This document shows positions 9,382 to 18,937 of a stretch of 38,884 bases of DNA, piece after piece. How positions within the stretch are numbered: the stretch's first letter is position 1; each line of letters opens with the position of its first letter. Made by a program: the position numbers and the translations under genes. Under the pieces are notes generated by a model. The model saw only the letters and a list, made by a program, of their open reading frames with translations, searched no databases and had not been told where the DNA came from. Origin of the DNA: an uncultured Lachnospiraceae bacterium (GTDB lineage: Bacteria; Bacillota; Clostridia; Lachnospirales; Lachnospiraceae); assembly GCA_947588855.1 (NCBI GenBank), contig CANQBN010000003.1:1-38884 (forward strand), read 5' to 3'.

Positions 9382-10527
9382 TCACTCCTGCCGCTGCTGC
9401 CATTTCTGCAAAATCACTCCGGCGTTCTCTGTAATTCCCAGGCAGCCGAACCGGTTGGAACATAAAACCGCGCCGGTCTGGTAAGCTCCTGCTGCCCGAT
9501 GGTCCAGGCTTCGCTGGACGGCAGTCAGAATCCCCTCCATAACAGGCCGGCGCAGGCTGGCCTGATCCAGCAGTTCGATACAGGCGTCGGCGGTGGCCGC
9601 CTCCATCAACCCGCGGCAAAGACTGACATCCGCGCCGCAGACAGCAGCATAAGCGCAGAAAATCTCCCTGCGGCAGTCGGCATTGCGGGAATGGGTATTC
9701 ATCACGCCGCCTGCCAGCTTAACCAACTTTCCGATATGCCCTGCAAGAAGCACTTCCGCAAAAGGCAGTCCGGCAGCGATATCCAGAGCATCGCCGATAA
9801 AATTGGAACATTTCACCACAGGGATTCCCAGCCGGTCCCAGTCCTGACTCTTCAGAAAATCCAGTCCGTAATTTCCGGGAGTCAAAATAAGCCGGTCAGA
9901 AATTTCCGCAGCCTGACGCAGTTCCAGCTCAATGGTGTCAATGAGAGCCTGCCGGCTCATAGGTTCCACAATGCCGGAGGTGCCCAGAATCGAGATACCG
10001 CCCTCCACTCCCAGATCGGGATTAAACGTAAGACGGGCCGCTTCCTCGCCGCCGGGTACGGAAATGACAATCTTAAGCCCTCCCATATATCCGCAGGCAC
10101 GGCACACGGCAAGAGCCTGTTCCTCCATCATACGCCGGGGCGTGCTGTTGATCGCCGCCGCGCCCACCGGCTGATCCAGACCGGGCTTCGTCACACGGCC
10201 TACACCGTGGCCGCCGTCAATGACAATGCCCGCCCAGTCGGCGCGATCTGCCGCGGCGACAATCTCCATGCCGTCGGTCACATCCGTATCATCTCCCCCG
10301 TCCTTTTCCACAGAACAGATAGCAGTCCTGCCGTCTGTCAGATAACAGGACCGGGGCGTTACCTTCACAGTCAGTCCCCCAGGCGTCACAAGTTCTAAGG
10401 TACGCAGGACCCGGCCGGAAAGCAGCAGTGTGACAGCTCCCTGAACCGCCAGAGCAGCGCAGGTTCCGGTGGTATAGCCGCACCGAAGCAGCTTCTGTCC
10501 GCTGCGGATGTAGTGTTCAAATGCCAT
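9382..10527 (-). CDS. cbiD: Cobalt-precorrin-5B C1-methyltransferase
   Basis: LLRCGYTTGTCAALAVQGAV, ...GTSGIVEPMSRQALIDTI; CbiD. Confidence 0.95.
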   Translation of the reverse strand: MAFEHYIRSGQKLLRCGYTTGTCAALAVQGAVTLLLSGRVLRTLELVTPGGLTVKVTPRSCYLTDGRTAICSVEKDGGDDTDVTDGMEIVAAADRADWAGIVIDGGHGVGRVTKPGLDQPVGAAAINSTPRRMMEEQALAVCRACGYMGGLKIVISVPGGEEAARLTFNPDLGVEGGISILGTSGIVEPMSRQALIDTIELELRQAAEISDRLILTPGNYGLDFLKSQDWDRLGIPVVKCSNFIGDALDIAAGLPFAEVLLAGHIGKLVKLAGGVMNTHSRNADCRREIFCAYAAVCGADVSLCRGLMEAATADACIELLDQASLRRPVMEGILTAVQRSLDHRAAGAYQTGAVLCSNRFGCLGITENAGVILQKWQQRQE

Positions 10528-11305
10528 GAAGTTCCTCCACTGTAATTCCTCTCTGACGGGTCTGCTCCAGCAGATCGTCTGTCACACCGTAAAGCTGCGC
10601 AATATATCCTCCGAAGAAAATCTCCTCCGGCGGTCCGGTCCTGTCAATAGCCCCATCCTTTATGCAGACGATCCTGTCCGAGACTTTCCGCGCCAGCTCC
10701 AGTTCGTGAAGGGACATTATCACTGCCAGATTTTCCCGGCTGACCAGATCCTTCAGGACAGACAGCAGCACCAGTTTGTACCGGATATCCAGAAAAGAAG
10801 TCGGCTCATCCAGGATCAGCAGACGGGGTCTCTGGCAGATAGCCCGGGCAAACATGACCAGCTGTCGCTGTCCGTCGCTGACGCGGCTGAATTCCTTTTC
10901 CGCCAGAAAGGCGACTCCGGTCAGCGCCATAGCCCGGTCGACCTCCGTCCAGTCGTTCCCGGAAAGAATGCCAAGCCGTCCTGTATAGGGATATCTTCCC
11001 GCGCTGACCACATCCCGACAGGTCATCAGTTCCGGAACCGTGCGCTCCGTCATCAGGACCGCCATCCATCTGGCGATCTGATTTTCCGGCAGAGCAGTTC
11101 GATTTTTCCCTTCCAGGCAGATTTCTCCCTTCACCGGCGGCAGCAGACCGGCAATCGTCTTCAGAACCGTGGATTTGCCGGCTCCGTTGGGACCGATGAA
11201 TGTAATAATGCGCCCAGGAGGAACAGATAGTTCCACGTCTTTTACGACAGTCCGGCCGCCGTATCCTGCGGAAAGATTTTTTACAGTCAACAGTTCATCT
11301 TTCAT
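10517..11305 (-). CDS. ABC transporter ATP-binding protein, cobalamin/siderophore type (BtuD/FecE-like)
   Basis: GPNGAGKSTVLKTIAG Walker A, VSDGQRQLVMFARA signature, LLILDEPTSFLD Walker B. Confidence 0.93.
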   Translation of the reverse strand: MKDELLTVKNLSAGYGGRTVVKDVELSVPPGRIITFIGPNGAGKSTVLKTIAGLLPPVKGEICLEGKNRTALPENQIARWMAVLMTERTVPELMTCRDVVSAGRYPYTGRLGILSGNDWTEVDRAMALTGVAFLAEKEFSRVSDGQRQLVMFARAICQRPRLLILDEPTSFLDIRYKLVLLSVLKDLVSRENLAVIMSLHELELARKVSDRIVCIKDGAIDRTGPPEEIFFGGYIAQLYGVTDDLLEQTRQRGITVEELHGI

Positions 11306-12395
11306 CCCGCATTCCTTTCTGCCTGTGAAGCATAAGCCAGATGACTACAGGCGCGCCGAATACCGCCGTCACAGAACTGATGCTCAGTTCCGTCGGGGCA
11401 AACACCGTGCGGGCGATGAAATCGCAGAACAGGCAGAACACAGCCCCTCCCAGAAAACAAGCGGGAAGAACGATCAGCGGCCTGGCAGTTCGGAACAGTT
11501 CCCGAACCAGATGGGGAACAGCAATGCCTACAAATGAGATTGGTCCGGCAAACGCCGTAACACATGCCGACAGCAGACTGGAAAGCAGAATCAGTTCTAT
11601 CCGGAACCGACGCACATTCACTCCCACACTGACGGCATAGCTTTCTCCCAGATGATAGGCCCCCATGGGCTTGGACAGCAGAAAAGAACAAAACAGGCCA
11701 GTTAGCACCACCGCCGACATGGTCCGCACATTGGCCCAGCTGGTACCGGAAAAACTGCCCATGGACCAGTTATGCAGATTGACAATATTGGAATCGTCCG
11801 CGAAAGTAACCACAAAATCCGTAACTGCAGAACAGATATAACCAATCATCACGCCGCAGATGATCAGCAGGGACATCCGCCGAACCCGGCCGGAGATAAC
11901 CAGTATAAAGCCCATAGACGCCAAAGCTCCTGCAAAAGCCGCAGCGATCAGGGAAGCGGAATTCAGCACAAATCCCTGACCGAGGGCAGCGATCATGACC
12001 AACGCCACCACCAGCTTGGCCCCGGAAGAAATACCCAGCACAAAGGGACCGGCAATAGGGTTGGCAAAGAACGTCTGGAGCAGAAAACCGGACAATGCAA
12101 GGGCTCCTCCCAGAAGAGCCGCAGCTAGCGCGCGGGGGAAACGTATCTGCCACAGGATTCCCACTGCGGTTTCTTCACCCCGCGGATTCATGAGCGCGTT
12201 CAGAATCTGGCCGGGAGAAGCAGCGCTTCCCAGTCCCAGATTGAGCACCAACAGCAGGCACACCAGCACAATCAAAAGGATATAACCGCAGACATACCGG
12301 GTACACCGGGACATCCGTTCCCCGCCCTGCTCCTGTCGGGACACACATTCTCCATTCCGATCCTGCTGGTGCACGCCGTCTCCATTTCCCATCAT
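11295..12395 (-). CDS. ABC transporter permease, FecCD/BtuC family
   Basis: Multi-TM; LGLGSAASPGQILNAL..., AFAGPISFVGIAVPHLVREL, FecCD-type; start uncertain, ORF extends to 12464. Confidence 0.92.
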   Translation of the reverse strand: MMGNGDGVHQQDRNGECVSRQEQGGERMSRCTRYVCGYILLIVLVCLLLVLNLGLGSAASPGQILNALMNPRGEETAVGILWQIRFPRALAAALLGGALALSGFLLQTFFANPIAGPFVLGISSGAKLVVALVMIAALGQGFVLNSASLIAAAFAGALASMGFILVISGRVRRMSLLIICGVMIGYICSAVTDFVVTFADDSNIVNLHNWSMGSFSGTSWANVRTMSAVVLTGLFCSFLLSKPMGAYHLGESYAVSVGVNVRRFRIELILLSSLLSACVTAFAGPISFVGIAVPHLVRELFRTARPLIVLPACFLGGAVFCLFCDFIARTVFAPTELSISSVTAVFGAPVVIWLMLHRQKGMRDER

Positions 12396-12426
12396 CCCAC
12401 CGCCTTTCTCCTTCGTTCTGAGCGTC

Positions 12427-13692
12427 TCAGCGCAGGCGGTGCAGGAAGGTAAGGTTCTCCCCATCTCCCGCCTGACCGGAAATCACACTGTGCAGGTCGG
12501 CCAGCAGATCTCCCAGTCCCGTAACCTGCTGGTACATATCCTTGCCGGTACACCACACATTGCCTGATTGAACCGCCTTAAAATCAGCCAGCAGTCCGCT
12601 TTTCTGAAGGAGCTGGTCCAATGTCTCCAGTTCTGCGTCAATAGTGCTGTTGTAAATCAAAATATCCGCATCCCGCGCCCCTGCATAAAAGGATTCCATC
12701 TGCATATTTAACGTTGACAAATCGTTATCTCCTGTATCCAGGTTATCAAAAACATAGCGGCCTCCTGCCATTTCAATCAGCTGAGAAATGTAATCTCCCG
12801 GTTTCCGCACATTGGCGCTGCCGTTGGAACTGATGTAGAAAAATGCCACAGAAGGTCTGTCTTCGCTCTCGACCTTTTCCAAAATTGAATCCAGCTGAAC
12901 CATCTGACCGTCAAAAAACGCCTCTGCCTCCTCCTCTGCTCCCGCAAGCAGGCCGTAAAGTTTGATCCACTCCATGCGGCCCAGGGGATGGGGCTCATAA
13001 CTGGAGCGCTCCACCATCACCGGTATGCCCAGCGCTTCCAGCTGCTCCGCCGTCTCAGGACTGTGATAGATCATGGTGGACTCAATGGCGAGACTGCTCT
13101 TCTGATCCAGCAAAAGCTCGTAATCCGGCGCACTGTACCGCCCGGCATAGAGAATATCTCCATTATCCAGCGCCTCCAAAACCTCCGGAATGCTCCAGTT
13201 GGCGGCGGTGGTGCTAGTCAGACGCACCCGATCCAGCCGGTCCAGCTCCCGGAAAAAATCCATGGCTGAGGACGCCGCCAGATAAATATTGTCCAAAGGC
13301 TGCCGAAGCGCGGTAATATCGTCATCCAAGCCCTCCGGAGGCACTGCATTCTCCGGCAGAAGCAGGAAACGGTCGTTTCCTGCAATGGTAATCAGAGCAT
13401 AACCGCCGGAATAATAGTCCACGGAAAACTGCCTGGCATAAACCAGTTCCATGTGGCCTTCAGGCTGCAGGCTTCCCCAGGCCGGATCCTCCAGACCGGA
13501 CGGAGCCGCAGCTGCCAGTTCGCCGGATTCCCTGGCTGAATTCTCCTTAGCCGTTGGCTCGCCGGCCTCCCTGACTGAAGTTCCCCCGGATTCCAGCACG
13601 ATTTCAGCTTCCCGGTCAGGCCCCACACAGGCCGTCAGAAAGCACAGCGCACAGACCAACAGCAGAACCCGGAATCGAACACACCGCCTCAT
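12427..13692 (-). CDS. ABC transporter substrate-binding lipoprotein (BtuF/FecB-like)
   Basis: Signal peptide with lipobox FLTACVG; adjacent to permease and ATPase; periplasmic-binding-like architecture. Confidence 0.86.
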   Translation of the reverse strand: MRRCVRFRVLLLVCALCFLTACVGPDREAEIVLESGGTSVREAGEPTAKENSARESGELAAAAPSGLEDPAWGSLQPEGHMELVYARQFSVDYYSGGYALITIAGNDRFLLLPENAVPPEGLDDDITALRQPLDNIYLAASSAMDFFRELDRLDRVRLTSTTAANWSIPEVLEALDNGDILYAGRYSAPDYELLLDQKSSLAIESTMIYHSPETAEQLEALGIPVMVERSSYEPHPLGRMEWIKLYGLLAGAEEEAEAFFDGQMVQLDSILEKVESEDRPSVAFFYISSNGSANVRKPGDYISQLIEMAGGRYVFDNLDTGDNDLSTLNMQMESFYAGARDADILIYNSTIDAELETLDQLLQKSGLLADFKAVQSGNVWCTGKDMYQQVTGLGDLLADLHSVISGQAGDGENLTFLHRLR

Positions 13693-15536
13693 GACTGCGC
13701 CTGAATGGTGGAGGAATCGAAGTACAGGGCATATTCGATCTCGTGAGGCGTACTCATGGCAACCGTATCAGCCTGAACAGGCAGCGGAGCGTCAAAGTAC
13801 GGCACCGGGATAAGGAACGCAGAGTTCCCCTCAACTGCGGCAGGATCGTACGTTACGCCGTCCACTTTCATATAATCATAATTGGAACTGCTCCACACGA
13901 TAGTTACCATGGCAGTGCCGCCCTCAACCGTCATCTGCGCCGGACTCTCCACACCAGCACGGCCGGAACCGCCGGACAGACTCACCTCAACGGTGTAGTT
14001 TCCATCCTCCAGTCCCAGACTCTCCGCCGTAGGAAAGGCACCCTCCGCAAAAGCATCTGCCGGCAGAGAATCCCCACGGAAAACCAGTGTGCGGTCATAC
14101 CAGGTTTCTTTCTTCTTGCTGAACGCCGCGCAGGCGATTTCGCTGTTCAGCGCTTTCACAGGTACCGTAAAAGTATGAGCACCCTTCTCATTCACCTCAA
14201 AAGGAATATAACTGTCCTCGCCGGCAGTCGCGGCTTCCTCACCGCTGCCCATATACACATACAGATATCCGGTCCCGCCCATGGTCATATCGGCCGTCAT
14301 CTGACCGTTCTTTACGGTAAGTGTACAGGACTCAATATTGAACATGGAGGAACTGGAATCTACAGCAATCTCGTAGGCCCCATCCTTGATGGAATTTCCG
14401 TAAACCATCTTCCCGCTTTTCTCCGAAGTATCTGCCTGCAGCGCCGTCTCCGCAGCACCTGCCTGTCCGGACCCCTGCGCCTGTAAATTCGTTTCCCCTG
14501 CGTCCCGGCCGCCCGAGGCTGCCTCAGAAGAAGCCTGCCCCAGAGAGTCCACCGCTGCCTGGGCATGCTGCACAAACAGCTGCCGGACCGCCTCCATTTC
14601 TCCCAGTCCATTCACCAGGCATACCACGTCATATCCTGCGCCCTCAAAAGCAGATTTCCAGGAATCCTCATCGTCACCTGCCATATCATTGCTGGCGTGG
14701 TCGCCTGCCACAACCATCAGAGGCCGAAGCACTACGCGGCTATACTCTCCTGCCTTCACCACAGCCAGCACATCATCCAGAGAAGGTTCCGCCTCCACGG
14801 TACCCACAAAATAATTTATATTCCCGGCATCTGTAAGGACCTTCTGCATTTTCGCATAGACGCCGTTGGATTCCGCCTCGGTACCGTGTCCCATAAGGAC
14901 AATGGCAGTACTGCCGTCGTCGTACTCGGCTGTGGCCTCAACGACGGCCTTAGCTACAGCGGCAAAGTCCTCGTCGCTAGTCAGCAAAGGCTCTCCGATG
15001 GCAATGGCCTCAAAAGCATCGGCATACTGAGCCGCCTCTTCCGCCAGATCTTTGTATTCAAAGCCGTTCATCAGATGGGTAGGCTGAATCACCAGATTTT
15101 TGACTCCGTTTTCCACGGCCCGGTCCAGGGCCTCGCCTACATTGTCAATGGCAATACCGTCACGTCTCAGGACATGATCGATGATGATCTGGCTGGTAAA
15201 GCCCCGGCGGATACTCCACTGGGGAAACGCATCTTCCATGGCCTTCTCAATGGCGCCGATCGTCAGACGGCGGTTGTCGTTATAACTGGTCCCAAAACTG
15301 ACTACCAGCAGCTCATTCTCACCGATCTCATCCCCATTGCGGGGATCGTCCAGGGAAGCGTCACCGGTATCATAGTTTTCCTCGTCATCCTCAGCCGGCT
15401 CCGATTCCTGGACATTCTCTTCGCTGCTCTGAGAAATATCGGAAGCGCTGCCGGAAGTATTGCTGCCGCAGGCGGTCAGCGCCGCCAGAAGCAAAGCAGC
15501 TGTCAACAACACAGAAAGTCTCTTTTTCATGATCAC
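13689..15536 (-). CDS. cbiK: CbiK-like sirohydrochlorin cobaltochelatase lipoprotein with C-terminal extension
   Basis: Lipobox ALTACGS; ELLVVSFGTSYNDNRRLTIGAIEKAMEDAFP, LVIQPTHLMNGFEYKD; about 300-aa extension with two beta-rich domains (DGAYEIAVDSSSSMFNIESC..., DGNYTVEVSLSGGSGRAGVESPAQMTVEGG...). Confidence 0.88.
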   Translation of the reverse strand: MIMKKRLSVLLTAALLLAALTACGSNTSGSASDISQSSEENVQESEPAEDDEENYDTGDASLDDPRNGDEIGENELLVVSFGTSYNDNRRLTIGAIEKAMEDAFPQWSIRRGFTSQIIIDHVLRRDGIAIDNVGEALDRAVENGVKNLVIQPTHLMNGFEYKDLAEEAAQYADAFEAIAIGEPLLTSDEDFAAVAKAVVEATAEYDDGSTAIVLMGHGTEAESNGVYAKMQKVLTDAGNINYFVGTVEAEPSLDDVLAVVKAGEYSRVVLRPLMVVAGDHASNDMAGDDEDSWKSAFEGAGYDVVCLVNGLGEMEAVRQLFVQHAQAAVDSLGQASSEAASGGRDAGETNLQAQGSGQAGAAETALQADTSEKSGKMVYGNSIKDGAYEIAVDSSSSMFNIESCTLTVKNGQMTADMTMGGTGYLYVYMGSGEEAATAGEDSYIPFEVNEKGAHTFTVPVKALNSEIACAAFSKKKETWYDRTLVFRGDSLPADAFAEGAFPTAESLGLEDGNYTVEVSLSGGSGRAGVESPAQMTVEGGTAMVTIVWSSSNYDYMKVDGVTYDPAAVEGNSAFLIPVPYFDAPLPVQADTVAMSTPHEIEYALYFDSSTIQAQS

Positions 15537-15596
15537 ACGACTCCTTTTATCTTGTCTCTCATCTTGTTATCTTTCATTTTGCATACTGACGTAATA

Positions 15597-15629
15597 CAAA
15601 AAACCCTCTATCCACGAGGATAAAGGGTA
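15597..15629 (-). terminator. Intrinsic terminator downstream of B12 riboswitch
   Basis: Minus strand ACCCTTTAT-CCTCGTGG-ATAGAGGGT followed by TTTTTT; 9-bp stem with one G-T wobble. Confidence 0.9.
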
Positions 15630-15717
15630 ATCCGGAAAGAGACCCTGCCTGTAACGGCAGCGCCTGTACGATACGACCAATTCCTCGTGGCCTGGGACAA
15701 AGTCCCTGTACCAAACA

Positions 15718-15925
15718 ACCGGCAGGTTTCCTGGCTTATGGATCTTCACACAAGACGGCCTTCCCGACAGATATTCCTGTCAGTGACTGCGCGCCAGCGC
15801 ATCGCCTTGTATTCCCCAATCACAGTGACGAGATCGTACAGGATTCGCACCTGTTTCCCTTTTACCCTCTGACCAGCAGAAGCTGGTCAGAGGCACCGGT
15901 CATTTCTGTATTCAGTTGTCCTGTC
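15718..15925 (-). promoter_or_regulatory. Cobalamin (B12) riboswitch controlling the cbiK-cbi/cob operon
   Basis: Minus strand contains B12 box AAGCCAGGAAACCTGCC (complement of 15721-15737) and upstream GGTGCGAATCCTGTACGATCTCGTCACTGT typical of the P3-P6 core; upstream of the cobalamin operon. Confidence 0.93.
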
Positions 15926-16233
15926 GGACCCGTACGCAGTCCGAGATGTCAAGAGCACACCTATGCTTTATGTAACATCGCGATAATCATAGCATGGACA
16001 TTCATATTTTGCAAGAGAATATTTTCACCCCTGTCCATTCACGGCATTGCTCAATGCCGTGCCTATACTCCTCCGGACGGGCATACATACCGTAAAGCAC
16101 AACGAAAGGATTTCTTAGAGATTCCGTCCATTGAAAACACAGCTTTTTTATGTTAATCTTATTGTATCAGTTTCACCCGTCAAAGCGGAACGATTTTTGT
16201 TCCCCATATGAGGAAATGGAAAGGATCTAAACA

Positions 16234-17604
16234 ATGGCACTTGAACTGCAAATGAAGCAGAATCAGGCTCTGTCCCAGCGGATGCTCCAATCTGTGAAAA
16301 TCCTGCAAATGACGTCCCAGGAGCTGGAGCAGTATATAAACGAACTGGCCCTGGAAAATCCCGCCATGGATGTCAGGGAGAAATCCGGGGAGTCCATCGA
16401 GCAGCAGCAATGGCAACATTCTCTCTACGAAGAAACCCATTACCTGTATCAGCGTCAGAACAACGATGACGACTACGATCCGAAAGACAGCTGGAATTTT
16501 AAGCTGGATGAAGGAGAAACTCTCCATGAATATCTCTGGTCCCAAATTATCAGCGAAAACTTTACTCAGACGGAACTCGCCGTTCTGGATTACATGCTGA
16601 AAAACCTGGACGACAAGGGCTACCTGACGGAGTCCGTGGAGGATATTGCCGGTTATTTCCATATGTCCTCCTCCGCAATCGACCCCCTTCTGGAAGTCCT
16701 CCAGTCCTTGGAACCGACTGGCGTGTGCGCCAGAAATCTTCCGGAATGCCTAAAACTTCAGCTAAAAGCCCGGCAGCTGCTGACACCGGTTCTGTCTCAG
16801 TTGATTGATGAATGCCTGGAACTGATTGCCAAAAACAAATATCCAGCTATCGCCCGCAAGCTCCATCTGACCGCAGCGGAAGTAAGCGCTTATTGTCAGA
16901 TTATCAAATCCCTAAATCCCAAGCCGGGCAGTGCATTCTACAACCGGGAAGAAATGAAGTATATTATTCCTGACGTTACCATTGTCAAGTTCGATAACCA
17001 TTTTGATATTCTTCTCAATGAATCTTCCTATCCTGACATTCAGGTCAACGGCTACTATGAAAAACTAAACCGGGAAACAGACAATGAAGAAGTCAAAGAC
17101 TATCTGAACAACAAAATACGACAGGTTGAGTGGATAAAACAGTGTATTGCGCAGCGTGGTAAAACCCTGATGGCTGTCTCGAAAGAAATCCTGAAACGCC
17201 AGGAGGATTTTTTCGCCTTCGGCCCGGAACATCTGCGTCCTCTAAAGCTGGCCGACATAGCTGAAACCATAGAGGTTCATGAATCCACTATCAGCCGCGC
17301 CGTAGACAAAAAGTATCTCCAGTGTGTATGGGGCGTATACCCGCTGAGCTTTTTCTTTCAACGAAACGCCACCGCCCATACGGGAGGTTTTTCCGCGAAA
17401 GAACCGGGCAGCCATACCAACGCTTCCATCAAGAGAGCCCTGCATGAGATTATAGATGGGGAGAATAAAAAGAAACCCTACAGCGACCGGATCCTCAGTG
17501 AGATGCTGACAGAGCAGGGCATGCCTATCTCCAGACGGACCGTCGCCAAATACCGTGAGGAAGAAGGTATCCCGGATGCCAGCGGGAGGAAAACGTATAT
17601 ATAA
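16234..17604 (+). CDS. rpoN: RNA polymerase sigma-54 factor
   Basis: MALELQMKQNQALSQRMLQSVKILQMTSQELEQYI N-terminus; C-terminal RpoN box SRRTVAKYREE. Confidence 0.96.
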   Translation: MALELQMKQNQALSQRMLQSVKILQMTSQELEQYINELALENPAMDVREKSGESIEQQQWQHSLYEETHYLYQRQNNDDDYDPKDSWNFKLDEGETLHEYLWSQIISENFTQTELAVLDYMLKNLDDKGYLTESVEDIAGYFHMSSSAIDPLLEVLQSLEPTGVCARNLPECLKLQLKARQLLTPVLSQLIDECLELIAKNKYPAIARKLHLTAAEVSAYCQIIKSLNPKPGSAFYNREEMKYIIPDVTIVKFDNHFDILLNESSYPDIQVNGYYEKLNRETDNEEVKDYLNNKIRQVEWIKQCIAQRGKTLMAVSKEILKRQEDFFAFGPEHLRPLKLADIAETIEVHESTISRAVDKKYLQCVWGVYPLSFFFQRNATAHTGGFSAKEPGSHTNASIKRALHEIIDGENKKKPYSDRILSEMLTEQGMPISRRTVAKYREEEGIPDASGRKTYI

Positions 17605-17709
17605 ACGGCGGAAATGCAGTGTAAAATAAGTTACCTGTTGTGTTCATAATTTTCTTGCCACCTTGCCATTTTTGTGCTAAGCTTAATAAGCGTGAGGTAT
17701 TGTTATTTT

Positions 17710-17781
17710 TGGGCTATCGCCAAGCGGTAAGGCACAGGACTTTGACTCCTGCATTCGTTGGTTCGAATCCAACTAGCCCAG
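17710..17781 (+). tRNA. tRNA-Gln (anticodon TTG)
   Basis: TGGGCTA...CAGGA CTTTGAC TCCTG...GGTTCGAATCC...TAGCCCA G; full cloverleaf visible. Confidence 0.95.
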
Positions 17782-17803
17782 TTTAAAAAGTCCGAATCAC
17801 TCT

Positions 17804-18469
17804 TCAGCTTCCTCTATGGGAAAGACCTTTTTTTCGGCCGGAACCTTTTGGATGCCTGGAGAGTTTGCTTTTTTCTCTTCTCCGGAATGCGTCAATTTCT
17901 TCCCCAATCATCTGATAGTCCCGCTGAAACAGTTCCTCGCTTACCTGCTGCCACAGAAGACCGAGGGGCACCTGCTCCAGCAGCTTTGCCTGGACGAACT
18001 GCTTGCTCTTGTCCCGGTATACGGGAAGATGGTTCTTCTCCTGGATTCGGGCAAGCTCCGGTCTCCACAGAATACTGATCTTCCGTTCTTTCTGCATCTT
18101 CGGATTACTTTTGGGCCGGCGCAGAAAATAGAAATCCAGTTTTCCGTCCAGTTCCTCAATCGTGATGATTCCCCACCACTCCGGAACATGTTCCTCCACA
18201 TGCAGGCCATGGCTGCTGCCGACGGCGATAATATTATAGTCATAATACAGATCATAATTTTTTACCTGCCCGGCCAGACGGGCATAGCTGTCGCCATCGC
18301 TCTTAATCTCAATGCCGAAGATTGCTGACGGAGTGACCATCACCACATCTGCCCTGGCTCTTCCGGTCCGTTTTTCTTCCAGGATCCTGATCTTCCCATA
18401 TGTCTCTTCCAGAAAATCAAACAAGGGTTCTCTTATGCTGCTGTCATGCGCGGTAAGCCTGCGTTCCAT
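17804..18469 (-). CDS. sce7726-family-like protein (putative nuclease fold)
   Basis: SSIREPLFDFLEETYG...GRARADVVMVTPSAIFGIEIKSDGDSYARLAGQVKNYDLYYDYNIIAVG; E-I-K nuclease-like core. Confidence 0.65.
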   Translation of the reverse strand: MERRLTAHDSSIREPLFDFLEETYGKIRILEEKRTGRARADVVMVTPSAIFGIEIKSDGDSYARLAGQVKNYDLYYDYNIIAVGSSHGLHVEEHVPEWWGIITIEELDGKLDFYFLRRPKSNPKMQKERKISILWRPELARIQEKNHLPVYRDKSKQFVQAKLLEQVPLGLLWQQVSEELFQRDYQMIGEEIDAFRRREKSKLSRHPKGSGRKKGLSHRGS

Positions 18470-18795
18470 CCTGATTACTGCCCCTTCGCCGCGGTTTCAT
18501 TCCCGCCCGCCTTTTCCTAAAATGGTATATCAGATATAGTTTATCCCCTGTGCCGCCGGCCGGTCAACTCTTTTTTATCAGGAATGGACCCTACCATTAC
18601 AGATCCGCTGCGTCACAAAACGACTCACAATCTTGCAGGAAAACCAATGCAAGAACAACAAAACCTGCAGGGAAATCAACAAAACGCACAGGATTCCCTG
18701 TGCATTTTGCATATAAAATCAGCAATATTAACGAAAATATTTACGTTCTTGTTTCCAGTACTGATTTATGTTAAGATAATCACGACAGACATTTC

Positions 18796-18875
18796 GCGGC
18801 TATGGCGGAATTGGCAGACGCGCCAGATTTAGGTTCTGGTGGGAGACCGTGCAGGTTCAAGTCCTGTTAGCCGCA
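18796..18875 (+). tRNA. tRNA-Leu (anticodon TAG)
   Basis: GCGGCTA...CCAGA TTTAGGT TCTGG...GGTTCAAGTCC...TAGCCGC A. Confidence 0.95.
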
Positions 18876-18890
18876 TTGAAATTCAAAAAA

Positions 18891-18937
18891 AGCAAGGAAA
18901 ATCAAGGGTTTTCGGCCTCTTGAGTTCCTTGCTTTTT
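18891..18937 (+). terminator. Intrinsic terminator downstream of tRNA-Leu
   Basis: AGCAAGGAA ... TTCCTTGCT followed by TTTT. Confidence 0.75.

Noticed and set aside
9499-10398. 299-aa plus-strand ORF
   Set aside because: Shadow ORF opposite cbiD.
14565-15623. 352-aa plus-strand ORF
   Set aside because: Antisense to the CbiK-like gene; no recognisable motif or RBS context.
16040-16061. CACGGCATTG/CAATGCCGTG palindrome between riboswitch and rpoN
   Set aside because: Perfect 10-bp arms but only a 2-nt spacer and no T-tract; function cannot be assigned.
16236-16251. Sigma-54-like -24/-12 element TGGCACTTGAACTGCA at the start of rpoN
   Set aside because: Overlaps the rpoN start codon and encodes MALELQ; spacing and -12 match imperfect, so likely chance.
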